Origin: Vibrio spartinae | GTDB taxonomy: Bacteria > Pseudomonadota > Gammaproteobacteria > Enterobacterales > Vibrionaceae | Length of the DNA stretch: 64,000 nucleotides | Direction: 5' to 3' | NCBI RefSeq assembly: GCF_024347135.1 | Contig: NZ_AP024907.1 | Coordinates: 549,001 to 613,000 of the forward strand | Translations under genes and position numbers: made by a program | Shown here: piece after piece, positions 30,779 through 39,759 of the stretch | Layout of the letters: each line of letters begins with the position of its first letter | How positions within the stretch are numbered: position 1 is the first letter of the stretch | Notes under the pieces: generated by a model | The model's database searches: none | What the model was told of the DNA's origin: nothing | What the model saw: only the letters and a program-made list of their open reading frames with translations

Positions 30779-31363
30779 ATGCGTAAACCTTCTTTATTGA
30801 TCTATATTCACGGTTTTAACAGTTCTCCTTTATCTCATAAAGCGATGATTATGCAGCAATACTGCCGTGATTATCGTCCTGATATGCGCGTGATTGTGCC
30901 ACAGCTACCCTGCTTCCCTGACGCTGCCGCCCAAATGCTTTCTGAGTTGATTCGAGAGAAACAGCAACAATATCGTATTGGTTTGGTGGGAAGCTCGCTC
31001 GGGGGATATTTGTCTGTCTGGCTGAATTCTCAGTTTCAGCTCAAAGCTGTGGTCATCAATCCAGCCGTTCGCCCTTACGAATTGTTACAAGACTATCTTG
31101 GCGAACAAGTGAATCCATACACCCATGAAAAGTATACTCTGGCGGCTTGTCATATCGAGGAACTTAAAGCATTGGATATTGAGGCTCTGCCGGACTCTGA
31201 CCAATTTTGGCTATTACAACAAATGGGTGATGAAGTGCTTGATTATCGTCAGGCTGTTGAAAAATTCCACGATGCCCGACAAACCGTAGAACAGGGCGGC
31301 GATCATAGTTTTGTTGGCTTTGAACGTTACGCTGCTGCTATTCTTGAATTTCTGGAACTTTGA
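30779..31363 (+). CDS. yqiA: Esterase YqiA
   Basis: Small alpha/beta hydrolase with carboxylesterase activity in E. coli (short acyl substrates). Seen: oxyanion/N-terminal strand LIYIHGFNSSPLSHKA, nucleophile elbow VGSSLGGYLS, and the C-terminal catalytic histidine in GGDHSFVGFE. Start chosen at the second ATG (30779), which has GAGG 7 bases upstream; the ATG at 30767 lacks a good site. In E. coli yqiA also directly precedes parE; here a 244-base spacer separates them. Confidence 0.92.
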   Translation: MRKPSLLIYIHGFNSSPLSHKAMIMQQYCRDYRPDMRVIVPQLPCFPDAAAQMLSELIREKQQQYRIGLVGSSLGGYLSVWLNSQFQLKAVVINPAVRPYELLQDYLGEQVNPYTHEKYTLAACHIEELKALDIEALPDSDQFWLLQQMGDEVLDYRQAVEKFHDARQTVEQGGDHSFVGFERYAAAILEFLEL

Positions 31364-31607
31364 CATGCATTGAGAAAAGTGTCAGAAACTAAGGCCGAAG
31401 CCAGACAGAAGCTTGACAGGAAGCCTTCTCTTCCAGACTATACCTCAAACATCGATGGGAAAGGAGAGGATTGAAGTCTCTGTCATTTCCCACGGATGAT
31501 GAGTCCCATACAAATAAACTTTTTCAGTGACAACTGTAAATAATCTCGAAATGTTTACAGATTGAGCGCAAAGTTAGAATCATTGATTGATATAAGCATC
31601 CCGAAAT

Positions 31608-33488
31608 ATGACTGAACAATATAATGCTGGTGCCATTGAAGTATTGAATGGTTTAGAGCCAGTACGTCGCAGACCTGGGATGTATACCGATACCGCACGT
31701 CCGAACCATTTAGGTCAGGAGGTCATTGATAATAGTGTTGATGAAGCGTTAGCCGGTTATGCATCGAAGGTACAAGTTATTCTTCATTCTGACCAATCTC
31801 TGGAAGTGAGCGACAATGGGCGAGGTATGCCCGTTGATATTCACCCGGAAGAGAAAGTCTCAGGCGTTGAGCTGATCATGTGTAAGCTTCACGCCGGAGG
31901 AAAGTTTTCCAATAAAAGTTATCAGTTCTCCGGTGGCCTGCATGGGGTGGGTATTTCGGTCGTCAATGCCCTGTCCAAACGTGTCGAAGTCACAGTACGG
32001 CGTGACGGACAGGTCTATGATATTGCGTTTGAGCATGGCGATAAAGTCTCTGATCTGACGGTGACCGGCACCTGTGGGCGTAGGAATACAGGAACCAGCG
32101 TTCACTTCTGGCCGGATAGTGTCTACTTTGATTCCGGTAATTTTTCAGTCTCTCGGCTGATCAATAACCTGCGTGCCAAGGCGGTATTATGTCCCGGTCT
32201 TGAAATTACCTTCGAAGATAAAGTCAATGGGAATGATTACCGTTGGTTCTACGAAGACGGTCTGAAAGATTATCTGGCAGAAGGGGTGAAAGGGTATACG
32301 CTGTTGCCCGAAGAACCGTTTACCGGTGAGTTTAAAGCTGAAATCGAAGCTGCGAGTTGGGCTGTCATTTGGCAACCTGAAGGTGGTGACATGATCACCG
32401 AAAGCTACGTCAACTTGATTCCGACCGTACTCGGCGGGACACATGTCAACGGGTTGCGTCAGGGATTACTCGATGCCATGCGTGAGTTTTGTGAATTCCG
32501 CAACTTGTTGCCGCGTGGCGTCAAGCTAACAGGTGATGACGTTTTTGAGCGTTGTTCCTATGTATTGTCTGTCAAGATGCAGGATCCGCAGTTTGCCGGT
32601 CAAACCAAGGAGCGCCTGTCATCGCGTCAAACCGCAGCATTTGTTTCCGGTGTCGTCAAAGACGCATTCAGTCTATGGCTGAACGAAAAACCTCAACTGG
32701 CGGAGCTATTGGCGGAAGTCTGTATTGCCAATGCCCATCGCCGGATGCGAGCCAGTAAAAAAGTCGTCCGCAAAAAAATCGCTTCAGGGCCAGCTCTGCC
32801 GGGGAAACTGACCGACTGTACGGTACAAGATCTAAGTCGTACAGAATTGTTTTTGGTGGAAGGTGATTCTGCCGGAGGGAGCGCTAAACAGGCCAGAGAT
32901 CGTGAGTTTCAGGCTGTGATGCCACTACGGGGTAAAATTCTTAACACGTGGGAAGTCTCAGCCGATCAAGTCTTGGCTTCACAGGAAGTTCATGATATTT
33001 CGGTGGCTTTGGGGATTGACCCTGACAACGATGATCTGGACAGTCTGCGTTACGGTAAAGTCTGTATTCTCGCGGATGCGGATTCAGACGGGTTGCATAT
33101 CGCGACCCTATTATGCGCGCTATTTACGCGCCACTTTCCTGCATTGGTCCGTGCCGGACATGTCTATGTTGCGATGCCACCCCTTTACCGAATCGATTGT
33201 GGTAAAGAGGTTTATTATGCATTGGATGATCAGGAAAAAGATGGCGTACTAGAACGTCTGAGTCAGAAAAAAGCCAAAATCAACGTGCAGCGTTTTAAAG
33301 GACTGGGGGAGATGAATCCACTTCAGTTACGTGAAACAACCATGGATCCCAATACGCGCCGTCTTGTCCAACTCACGATCGACGATATCGAAGCGACTGA
33401 TGAGATGATGGACATGCTCCTCGGTAAGAAAAGAGCTGATGACAGAAGATCTTGGTTGCAACACAACGGTGACTTGGCAGAGGTATAA
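31608..33488 (+). CDS. parE: DNA topoisomerase IV subunit B
   Basis: ATPase subunit of topoisomerase IV, which decatenates daughter chromosomes. The 626 residues contain the GHKL ATPase domain ([38 protein letters not shown]), the transducer, and the TOPRIM domain with [16 protein letters not shown] and the metal acidic motif DADSDG. It is separated by 2 bases from parC, so the subunits are made together. Confidence 0.98.
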   Translation: MTEQYNAGAIEVLNGLEPVRRRPGMYTDTARPNHLGQEVIDNSVDEALAGYASKVQVILHSDQSLEVSDNGRGMPVDIHPEEKVSGVELIMCKLHAGGKFSNKSYQFSGGLHGVGISVVNALSKRVEVTVRRDGQVYDIAFEHGDKVSDLTVTGTCGRRNTGTSVHFWPDSVYFDSGNFSVSRLINNLRAKAVLCPGLEITFEDKVNGNDYRWFYEDGLKDYLAEGVKGYTLLPEEPFTGEFKAEIEAASWAVIWQPEGGDMITESYVNLIPTVLGGTHVNGLRQGLLDAMREFCEFRNLLPRGVKLTGDDVFERCSYVLSVKMQDPQFAGQTKERLSSRQTAAFVSGVVKDAFSLWLNEKPQLAELLAEVCIANAHRRMRASKKVVRKKIASGPALPGKLTDCTVQDLSRTELFLVEGDSAGGSAKQARDREFQAVMPLRGKILNTWEVSADQVLASQEVHDISVALGIDPDNDDLDSLRYGKVCILADADSDGLHIATLLCALFTRHFPALVRAGHVYVAMPPLYRIDCGKEVYYALDDQEKDGVLERLSQKKAKINVQRFKGLGEMNPLQLRETTMDPNTRRLVQLTIDDIEATDEMMDMLLGKKRADDRRSWLQHNGDLAEV

Positions 33489-33490
33489 AC

Positions 33491-35782
33491 ATGGCAACAG
33501 AAATCAGTTTTGACGGAGTAGAACAGCTGCCGTTACGTAAATTTACGGAAGACGCATACCTGAACTACTCGATGTACGTCATTATGGACCGTGCACTGCC
33601 TTACATTGGTGACGGTCTGAAACCCGTTCAGCGCCGTATCATTTATGCGATGTCGGAGCTTGGGCTATCGGCTTCGTCCAAATATAAAAAGTCGGCACGG
33701 ACCGTCGGGGACGTGTTGGGTAAATATCATCCTCATGGTGACTCGGCCTGTTATGAAGCCATGGTTCTGATGGCTCAACCTTTCTCTTACCGTCACCCGC
33801 TGGTGGATGGTCAAGGGAACTGGGGGGCGCCGGATGATCCGAAATCTTTTGCCGCGATGCGTTATACCGAAGCCAAACTGTCTCGTTTTGCGGAAGTTTT
33901 ATTGAGTGAACTCGGGCAAGGCACGGTTGAATGGCAGCCGAACTTTGATGGCACCATGAACGAGCCACAAATGCTGCCGGCTCGTTTACCACATATCTTA
34001 TTGAATGGCGTGACAGGGATCGCTGTGGGGATGGCGACTGATATCCCACCACATAATGTCCGGGAAATCACAGATGCTGTCATTCATCTCATCGATAAAC
34101 CTCAGGCGGGCTTAGATGAGATCATGGGCTATGTTCAGGGACCGGATTATCCGACGGAAGCGGAAATCGTCTCTGTGCGTACCGATATTGAAAAAATATA
34201 TCGAACCGGCCGCGGTAGTATCAAAATGCGGGCGGTTTGGCACAAAGAAGGCGGTGATATTGTCATCACTGCGCTGCCTCATCAAGTTTCCGGTGCGAAA
34301 CTGTTAGAGCAAATTGCCAGCCAGATGCGCGCGAAGAAATTGCCGATGGTCGAAGATCTGCGCGATGAGTCTGACCATGAGAATCCGACGCGGATCGTGA
34401 TTGTACCGAGTAAGAAAAGAATCGATTGTGACGTCCTGATGAATCATCTGTTCGTTTCGACTGATTTAGAAAAAAGCTTCCGTGTGAACCTGAATATGAT
34501 TGGTCTGGATAATCGTCCTCAGGTGAAAGGTTTAGTGGAAATCTTGTCCGAATGGCTTGAATTCCGCCGCAATACGGTCAAGCGTCGCTTGCAGTACCGA
34601 CTGGACAAAGTTCTGGCAAGATTACACATTCTTGAAGGTTTGTTGGTTGCCTACCTGAATCTCGATGAAGTCATTGAGATTATCCGCAACGAAGATGAGC
34701 CGAAAGCCGTTCTCATGGCTCGTTTCGGGATTTCTGAAATTCAGGCGGATGCGATTTTGGATACGCGCTTACGTCATTTAGCGAAACTGGAAGAATACAA
34801 AATCAGTGCTGAGCAAGAAGCGCTGGAAAAAGAGCAAAATCAATTAGAACAACTGCTTGGTTCGGAGCGTCGTTTGAATACGCTGCTGAAAAAAGAGCTG
34901 AAAGCCGATGCTGAGAAATATGGGGATGAGCGTCGTTCTCCATTGGTTGAAAGAGCTGAAGCCAAAGCATTGACAGAAAGAGAACTGGTTCCGAGTGAAC
35001 CGATTACGGTCATCTTGTCGGATAAAGGCTGGATTCGCCATGCCAAAGGCCATGACATCGATTGTCAGGGGCTGAATTATAAATCGGGTGACCAATACTT
35101 GACTCATGCTTGTGGGAAAAGTAATCAGCAGGCGGTGTTCTTTGGCAGTGACGGACGCAGTTATTCACTCGAAGCGCACACCTTGCCGTCAGCCCGCTCT
35201 CAGGGAGAACCGATTACCGGGCGTCTGAATGTCGCTGAAGACACACAAATTCGTCAGGTGGTCATGGGAGATGAAGATCAGTTGTGGCTGGTGGGCTCGG
35301 ATGCCGGATATGGCTTTGTGTGTAAAGGGAGTGATTTTCTCTCCAAGAACCGTAGCGGTAAAGCATTGGTGAATTTGCCGGATAACGCCCTGATCATGAC
35401 ACCACAGCCGTTGAACCATTTAGAATCGGATGAAATTCTGGCGATCACCAATCAAGGTCGAATGTTGTTATTCCCGATAAAAGATCTGCCGCAACTGGGT
35501 AAAGGTAAAGGCAACAAGATCATTAATATTCCTTCAGCGAAAGCCAAAGAAAGAGAAGAATTTGTTTCTCATTTGATGGTTCTGCCGCAAGGCGCTGCAA
35601 TGACGATCTATGCCGGTAAGCGTAAGCTCGGGCTGAAGCAGGACGATCTGGAAAACTTCCGTGGTGAACGAGGCCGGAGAGGGGCATTACTGCCGCGGGG
35701 GCTGCAACGGGTGACCCGGATTCATATCGAAGAGGTAGCGGCTGAGGAAAATGGGCAAACATCTGGCAGTGATGATGCTTGA
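33491..35782 (+). CDS. parC: DNA topoisomerase IV subunit A
   Basis: DNA cleavage subunit of topoisomerase IV. The 763-residue protein has the N-terminal quinolone-determining region ([13 protein letters not shown], with serine and glutamate at the usual sensitive positions) and the catalytic tyrosine in [11 protein letters not shown] near residue 120. A coiled-coil tower and C-terminal beta-pinwheel DNA-wrapping blades ([15 protein letters not shown] region) follow. The HGDSACYE reading suggests no classical resistance substitution. A strong terminator follows. Confidence 0.98.
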   Translation: MATEISFDGVEQLPLRKFTEDAYLNYSMYVIMDRALPYIGDGLKPVQRRIIYAMSELGLSASSKYKKSARTVGDVLGKYHPHGDSACYEAMVLMAQPFSYRHPLVDGQGNWGAPDDPKSFAAMRYTEAKLSRFAEVLLSELGQGTVEWQPNFDGTMNEPQMLPARLPHILLNGVTGIAVGMATDIPPHNVREITDAVIHLIDKPQAGLDEIMGYVQGPDYPTEAEIVSVRTDIEKIYRTGRGSIKMRAVWHKEGGDIVITALPHQVSGAKLLEQIASQMRAKKLPMVEDLRDESDHENPTRIVIVPSKKRIDCDVLMNHLFVSTDLEKSFRVNLNMIGLDNRPQVKGLVEILSEWLEFRRNTVKRRLQYRLDKVLARLHILEGLLVAYLNLDEVIEIIRNEDEPKAVLMARFGISEIQADAILDTRLRHLAKLEEYKISAEQEALEKEQNQLEQLLGSERRLNTLLKKELKADAEKYGDERRSPLVERAEAKALTERELVPSEPITVILSDKGWIRHAKGHDIDCQGLNYKSGDQYLTHACGKSNQQAVFFGSDGRSYSLEAHTLPSARSQGEPITGRLNVAEDTQIRQVVMGDEDQLWLVGSDAGYGFVCKGSDFLSKNRSGKALVNLPDNALIMTPQPLNHLESDEILAITNQGRMLLFPIKDLPQLGKGKGNKIINIPSAKAKEREEFVSHLMVLPQGAAMTIYAGKRKLGLKQDDLENFRGERGRRGALLPRGLQRVTRIHIEEVAAEENGQTSGSDDA

Positions 35783-35817
35783 TTGAACCAATCGACTTCA
35801 CCGCAATGGAAAAAATC

Positions 35818-35848
35818 ACTGGGCAATGAAAATTGCCCAGTTTTTTTT
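35818..35848. terminator. Strong terminator after parC, bidirectional
   Basis: ACTGGGCAAT-GAAA-ATTGCCCAGT, a 10-bp stem flanked by an A-rich side and eight T. It ends parC and can also end the bufferin operon arriving on the minus strand. Confidence 0.93.
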
Positions 35849-35872
35849 ATGGCTCAATTTTTATTGATGGGC

Positions 35873-36346
35873 CTAGTGATGGCGGCGAAAACGCAGCAGA
35901 TGATCCAGTGATATCGCTCCCGCACCCTGGTACATAATCCAGGCACTCAGCGCCAGCCAGGTGGCATGTGTCGGATAAGCATCCGGATAAACAAAAATCT
36001 GAATCACCAGTGTCATCCCAAAAATGCCCAGCGCGGCAAACCGGGTCATCAATCCGGTGAGCAGTAATATGGCCAGCAGATGCTCGGCAATGGTGGCCAG
36101 ATAAGCGGCCCACACATAAGGGATGATCGGCAGGTTGTATTCATATTCGAATAGGGCAAATGTGCTGTCTTTAACCGTCGGCCAACCCAGATCAATTGGG
36201 CCGGAAATCAAATTGAAAGCAAAACCTTCAATTTTGGTCTGTCCGGATAGCCAGAAAATTGCAGCGAGACCGAAGCGGCTCAGCAATAAAATGATCGATA
36301 CTGTCCACGGAGAGGCCGAGATTTTCTTCAGCAATGGCAGTGACAT
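35873..36346 (-). CDS. DoxX family membrane protein of bufferin operon
   Basis: A 157-residue integral inner-membrane protein with four hydrophobic helices (roughly 17-35, 78-97, 103-121, 127-148) and the DoxX-family FGLAAIFWLSGQTKIEGF region. DoxX proteins are frequent last members of DUF2282-DUF692-DUF2063 operons (GigT in Cupriavidus metallidurans). Its role is not settled; a link to redox chemistry or export of the metal-binding peptide is inference. It lies 10 bases after the DUF2063 gene, so it is cotranscribed, and it is the last gene before the shared terminator. Confidence 0.88.
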   Translation of the reverse strand: MSLPLLKKISASPWTVSIILLLSRFGLAAIFWLSGQTKIEGFAFNLISGPIDLGWPTVKDSTFALFEYEYNLPIIPYVWAAYLATIAEHLLAILLLTGLMTRFAALGIFGMTLVIQIFVYPDAYPTHATWLALSAWIMYQGAGAISLDHLLRFRRHH

Positions 36347-36356
36347 AAACAGGCTC

Positions 36357-37106
36357 CTATTGTGGCAAAATCGCGCGGATAATGGGTTTCTGTAAGAGTG
36401 TTGTAAATAACGCGGGAAAGTGATCAGGCACGATGGTTTGACTCGCTTGCGCTAGCGTGATGCCTTGCTGTAACTGCTGAAGTAAGTGGTATTCATCTGC
36501 AGAAAGCGCATAGAAAACCCCATAGCGCTCTCTTTTGGTGAGTAGTAGGTACTCACTTTTATCCCACTGGATATCTTGAAGTCTGAGCGCTGAATCTGGC
36601 TGGTGGGCCTGATAGATTAACCCGACCGCATAAGATGTCTGCCATAACAGACAGGGCTCGGTAAGTTGCCAGACCGATTGTGTCGGATCGGCGCATTCTG
36701 CCAGATGCTGTTGAATATCGGTGATGGAGAGCACCGGGCTATCCGCTGCGTGGGTCAATTGCAGTAATTGATATTCCAGTCTGGCTAATTCACTGAAATA
36801 AGGCAGTGATGAAAGCTGAGGGATTGTGCTGGAAAATTCAGCAAAATGTTCACCATATTCGCTTAAAACTGGCGAGGTTGGCGGATAACGTTGAATGAAA
36901 CGTCCTGCCAGCATTCGAAAAAAATCCTCACCGACAAGCTGCTGGCAGACCGGGTAAATCTCTTCCAGCGCTTCGGTTAGTGAATGATAGATATTGTTGC
37001 GGTAAACGGTGAAGCGTGCTTGTTTTTCCGCGATTGACGTGGCGTCGATTTGTGACAGGGCCTCATCGCTTTGCATCAGGATTGACTGGCTAAATTGTTG
37101 TTGCAT
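36357..37106 (-). CDS. bufC1: DUF2063 protein, partner of MNIO enzyme (BufC/GigB/HvfC)
   Basis: A 249-residue soluble protein of the DUF2063 family. The N-terminal helical domain includes KQARFTVYRNNIYHSLTEALEEIYPVCQQLVGEDFFRMLA, the family hallmark. The C-terminal part is predicted to bind the substrate peptide. In known MNIO systems this partner presents the precursor to the DUF692 oxidase. It overlaps the end of the DUF692 gene by 17 bases, which indicates coupled translation and a stable complex. No catalytic residues of its own are expected. Confidence 0.9.
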   Translation of the reverse strand: MQQQFSQSILMQSDEALSQIDATSIAEKQARFTVYRNNIYHSLTEALEEIYPVCQQLVGEDFFRMLAGRFIQRYPPTSPVLSEYGEHFAEFSSTIPQLSSLPYFSELARLEYQLLQLTHAADSPVLSITDIQQHLAECADPTQSVWQLTEPCLLWQTSYAVGLIYQAHQPDSALRLQDIQWDKSEYLLLTKRERYGVFYALSADEYHLLQQLQQGITLAQASQTIVPDHFPALFTTLLQKPIIRAILPQ

Positions 37107-38025
37107 GGTCTGCCCCTGAATTTGATTGACTTAGCTTCGATTGAAAAGTGTCTTGAATGCGAGTCCGTATCTGATCAGCCATGGTAGCCTGTTGTTGCAG
37201 CACGGCGAATTCCGGCAGTTGTCCGTCCCATTCAATCAACGTGGGCTTATCTCCCCACTTCTGCAAAGTATATTGATATAGTTGCCAAACATCGTCAGTG
37301 ACTTCTCGATCATGACTATCGATCCTCAGTGGGACTGTCTCATTCTGGTCAATCGCATATCCAGCCAGATGAATTTGTCGCACAGACTGGCCGGGAAATT
37401 GATCGATATATTGGTAAGGATCCTGCTGATGATTGAAGCAGGAGACGGCAACATTATTGACGTCAAGTAACAACTGGCAACCGGTCCGCTCGATGATCGT
37501 TGTGATAAATTCCAGCTCACTCATGGTGGTTGTGTTGAAACGCAAATAGGTGGATGGATTTTCCAACAGCATCGGGCGTTTCATTTGCTCCTGAACCTGA
37601 TCAATGTGTGCACAAACTTGTCGGAGCGTTTTTTCCGTGTAAGGGAGTGGCAGCAAATCGTTAAAAAAATGATCGAAGTGGCTGGACCAAGCTAAATGCT
37701 CAGAGAAGACCAGCGGTTCGATCCATTCAACCAGTTGAGCGACTTTTTTCAGGTGCTCTCGGTTTAATGGTGACTCGCCACCGATAGAGAGGCCAACCCC
37801 GTGAACGGTGATCGGATAGTGTTCCCGAATCTTTTCCAGATAGTAGCGGTTAGGCCCTCCGGCGGAGAGATAGTTTTCGGCATGGATTTCAAAAAAACCG
37901 ACTGACGGTTTTTCTGCCAAAATTGTTTGATAGTGACAGGGTTTTAAGCTCACCCCACTTCGGCGAGGAAAGCCCGAAGACGTTTGCACGTCTTCGGTGG
38001 ATTGGGTTAGACGAGATATAATCAT
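37090..38025 (-). CDS. bufB1: DUF692 multinuclear non-heme iron oxidase (BufB/GigA/HvfB)
   Basis: TIM-barrel enzyme of the MNIO family that oxidatively modifies cysteines of a ribosomal peptide. The conserved metal-ligand blocks are all present: FFEIHAENYLSAGG, THGVGLSIGG region (HGVGLS), FSEHLAW, LLENPSTYLRF, LLLDVNNVAVSCFN, IHLAGY, IDSHDREVTD and LIEWDGQLPE. The 311 residues include an N-terminal stretch of about 23 residues before the usual GVSLKPCHYQ start of the fold. A GTG at codon 25 (37953) is an alternative start. A perfect 10-bp hairpin (37974-37997) lies in this extension. It is 15 bases downstream of the precursor gene. Confidence 0.94.
   Translation of the reverse strand: MIISRLTQSTEDVQTSSGFPRRSGVSLKPCHYQTILAEKPSVGFFEIHAENYLSAGGPNRYYLEKIREHYPITVHGVGLSIGGESPLNREHLKKVAQLVEWIEPLVFSEHLAWSSHFDHFFNDLLPLPYTEKTLRQVCAHIDQVQEQMKRPMLLENPSTYLRFNTTTMSELEFITTIIERTGCQLLLDVNNVAVSCFNHQQDPYQYIDQFPGQSVRQIHLAGYAIDQNETVPLRIDSHDREVTDDVWQLYQYTLQKWGDKPTLIEWDGQLPEFAVLQQQATMADQIRTRIQDTFQSKLSQSNSGADHATTI
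37974..37997 (-). promoter_or_regulatory. Perfect 10-bp hairpin at the bufB1 5' end
   Basis: CCGAAGACGT and ACGTCTTCGG pair perfectly with a 4-base loop. The element lies 44-67 bases after the precursor stop codon and within the first 18 codons of the oxidase gene (or in the spacer if the later GTG start is used). No U-run follows, so it looks like a stability or translation-control element, not a terminator. Confidence 0.6.
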
Positions 38026-38040
38026 CGCGAAAATCCCGAC

Positions 38041-38316
38041 TTAGAATGCTTTGAGCAGACCATGGCCTGTCGGCGAGGTTTCTGATTTCATCTCCATGCA
38101 GGTCCCTTTAGGAACAAACTTCCAGGCATCTCCCTGATAATCTGTTTTTGATGTCCCGGCACAAGAGGTTCCGGGGCCGGCTTTACAATCATTTTGCCCG
38201 GCAAGTGCAATTCCGTAGCATTTTTCTTTACTGGCGGCTTGAGCCGGCAGTGTCACTGCCGAAAGTGCAACCGCAGTTGTCAGAGCGAAAGCAAGAGATG
38301 TTTTTGATGTGTTCAT
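38041..38316 (-). CDS. bufA1: Bufferin-type RiPP precursor, DUF2282 (BufA/GigP)
   Basis: A 91-residue secreted peptide. Residues 1-27 form a classical signal peptide ending AQA. The mature part begins [16 protein letters not shown] and contains exactly four cysteines, C33, C44, C52 and C73, in the DUF2282 pattern ([21 protein letters not shown]). In studied bufferins, central cysteines are converted by the DUF692/DUF2063 pair to thiooxazole-type groups that bind copper, and the peptide acts in the periplasm. That this peptide protects against copper is inference from family and operon. A good ribosome site (GTGAGGA) precedes the ATG. Confidence 0.93.
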   Translation of the reverse strand: MNTSKTSLAFALTTAVALSAVTLPAQAASKEKCYGIALAGQNDCKAGPGTSCAGTSKTDYQGDAWKFVPKGTCMEMKSETSPTGHGLLKAF

Positions 38317-38353
38317 AGTGTTTTCCTCACAAGTGTACTGTCTAATTCCCTTA

Positions 38354-38382
38354 TTCGACGGATGAACAGGGGTCGGTATTAC
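38354..38382 (-). promoter_or_regulatory. Candidate ECF promoter of bufA1
   Basis: On the minus strand GTAATACC is followed after 15 bases by CGTCGAA. This resembles the GTAACC-N16-CGAA promoter known for Caulobacter SigF, which controls bufferin genes there. The predicted start site would leave a leader of about 30 bases before the bufA1 ATG. A similar element precedes the sigma gene (39271-39295). Confidence 0.4.
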
Positions 38383-38401
38383 ACAAAAAATGAAAAAAAA
38401 T

Positions 38402-38599
38402 TTATTCTTCTTTATCTTTTAATTCCGTGCACATATAAACCTTTGATAATGAACGGATATCATCCATTTGCTTCCCAAAGCGGCGGCAACTGCTACACAT
38501 GCTCGTATGGAGACGCAGCGCTAATTTTTCTTTGGTTGTGAGTGTTCGCTCCATTCGTTCGGAAAGAAGGCGTGTGGCTTGTTTACAGTTCATCATCAT
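38402..38599 (-). CDS. Small zinc-finger anti-sigma factor
   Basis: A 65-residue cytosolic protein with an N-terminal helix ([18 protein letters not shown]) and the zinc-binding HxxxCxxC motif in LHTSMCSSC, the ZAS/zf-HC2 fold of anti-sigma factors. It has no membrane segment, so any signal is likely sensed in the cytosol, possibly metal or thiol stress acting on the zinc site. The ATG overlaps the sigma stop (ATGA) with GGAGG upstream, so the pair is translationally coupled. Three consecutive ATGs are available; the first is used. Confidence 0.9.
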   Translation of the reverse strand: MMMNCKQATRLLSERMERTLTTKEKLALRLHTSMCSSCRRFGKQMDDIRSLSKVYMCTELKDKEE

Positions 38600-39222
38600 C
38601 GTTCCTCCGACAGATACCAGTTATTTTCTAAACACTCCCTGAGTCTGAGACGAGCACGGTAGAGCGTGACATTGAGGTGACTAACCGATATCTCTTCATG
38701 ATGACAAATCTCGGGGGTTTCCAGTTCAAGGAACTCTCGCATCATGAATAATCGACTGTAGCGTTCCGGTAAAGCATTCAGGCAAGCATCAAACACGCGC
38801 CAAAAATGTTCGTTTTCAATACAATTGTCAGGTTGTTGCCATTTCACAGGACGCTCATGTTTATGCCAGTGGCCATGTTGATCAAACAGTTTTTCAATCA
38901 GGGCATCGCCTTGAATACCGTCCCCTTGCTCAAGCTGACTGGCGACAGTGATGCGCTTTTCTTTTCTCAGTAAATCGATCAACTTATTTTTGAGAATGGC
39001 AAAAATCCAAGTTTTCAGCGCAGCTTGCTGTTCAAACTTATCGATATGTTGATACGCGGCAATCATCGCTTCTTGAACAGCGTCCTCGGCCAGTTGCTCG
39101 TCTTGAACCTGCAACCGAGCAAATTTCAACATCTGCTGCCTTAATGGTTGGATAAACTGCTCATCATCAAAGAGACGGCGTGAGTGTATGTTTGGTTGAA
39201 TCTCTGAGTCGGCTAATGTCAT
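38596..39222 (-). CDS. ECF RNA polymerase sigma factor (RpoQ-like, TIGR02943 family)
   Basis: A 208-residue extracytoplasmic-function sigma factor. Region 2 is seen in ARLQVQDEQLAEDAVQEAMIAAYQHIDKF and LKTWIFAILKNKLIDLLRKEKR. Region 4 is seen in CLNALPERYSRLFMMREFLELETPEICHHEEISVSHLNVTLYRARLRLRECLE, with its helix-turn-helix. A longer than usual linker containing HGHWHKHERPVKW (His-rich) joins them. Sigma genes of this kind drive the gig/bufferin operon in Cupriavidus (RpoQ). Here it heads the six-gene minus-strand cluster and is coupled to its anti-sigma factor. Confidence 0.92.
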   Translation of the reverse strand: MTLADSEIQPNIHSRRLFDDEQFIQPLRQQMLKFARLQVQDEQLAEDAVQEAMIAAYQHIDKFEQQAALKTWIFAILKNKLIDLLRKEKRITVASQLEQGDGIQGDALIEKLFDQHGHWHKHERPVKWQQPDNCIENEHFWRVFDACLNALPERYSRLFMMREFLELETPEICHHEEISVSHLNVTLYRARLRLRECLENNWYLSEER

Positions 39223-39270
39223 TCAATATCTCAATTCAATATTTCAATAGAAAGGAACTCTGTTAGTTTA

Positions 39271-39295
39271 GACGAATCTTGAATCAATTCCTTAC
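39271..39295 (-). promoter_or_regulatory. Candidate autoregulated ECF promoter of the sigma gene
   Basis: On the minus strand GTAA is followed by CGTC 17 bases later, matching the spacing (18) and ends of the candidate bufA1 promoter at 38354-38382. ECF sigma genes are commonly autoregulated. This is an assignment by eye from two sites only. Confidence 0.3.
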
Positions 39296-39450
39296 AGTAC
39301 ATTTTTATTTTTATAGTTTTGACAGCCGCGCAGGGCTCTGGCGTTGCGTCGCGTGTTGAAATAACGGGGGATCACTGATGCGCGAGTCGGAGCGGATTCA
39401 GGTCTGAGCGGTGATCAATAGAAAGAGGAAAATTGATAGAGGAAATAAAG

Positions 39451-39475
39451 ACATCCGCCCGATTCAGGCGGATGT
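39451..39475 (-). terminator. Terminator after yacG
   Basis: ACATCCGCC and GGCGGATGT pair over nine bases, loop of seven; minus-strand RNA continues CTTTATTT. It ends the pil-coaE-zapD-yacG transcript before the sigma gene. Confidence 0.75.
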
Positions 39476-39480
39476 GAAGG

Positions 39481-39684
39481 TTAATCGAGATCGTCTTCTG
39501 ACCAATCTTCCGTATCGGATATATTGGGTGCACTGGGGATGGCATTCTCTTCATTTGCCCAACTGCCAAAGTCGATCATTTGGCATTGTTTACTACAAAA
39601 TGGCCGAAAGGGGCTTTGCTCACCCCAAATAACAGTGTTGCCACATTGAGGACATTGAACGGTGGTAATTTTTGGATTCGTCAT
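39481..39684 (-). CDS. yacG: DNA gyrase inhibitor YacG
   Basis: A 67-residue zinc-binding protein that in E. coli binds GyrB and blocks DNA binding by gyrase. The four zinc cysteines are in [10 protein letters not shown] and [18 protein letters not shown]; the tail is acidic ([12 protein letters not shown]). It ends the pilD-coaE-zapD-yacG group, an order shared with E. coli and vibrios. Confidence 0.95.
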   Translation of the reverse strand: MTNPKITTVQCPQCGNTVIWGEQSPFRPFCSKQCQMIDFGSWANEENAIPSAPNISDTEDWSEDDLD

Positions 39685-39701
39685 AATTCTCTATATAGTT
39701 C

Positions 39702-39759
39702 GTTAGAAACATCGTCTGTTAGAAACATCGTCCGTTAGAAACATAGCTCGTTAGCAACA
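39702..39759. repeat. 16-bp tandem repeat array between zapD and yacG
   Basis: Unit GTTAGAAACATCGTCT occurs three times with few changes (39702, 39718, 39734) and a partial fourth copy (39750-39759) that runs into the zapD stop codon. Copies 1 and 2 differ at one base. Confidence 0.92.

Noticed and set aside
33639..34083. Minus-strand frames opposite parC
   Set aside because: Antisense of the conserved breakage-reunion domain, without homology.
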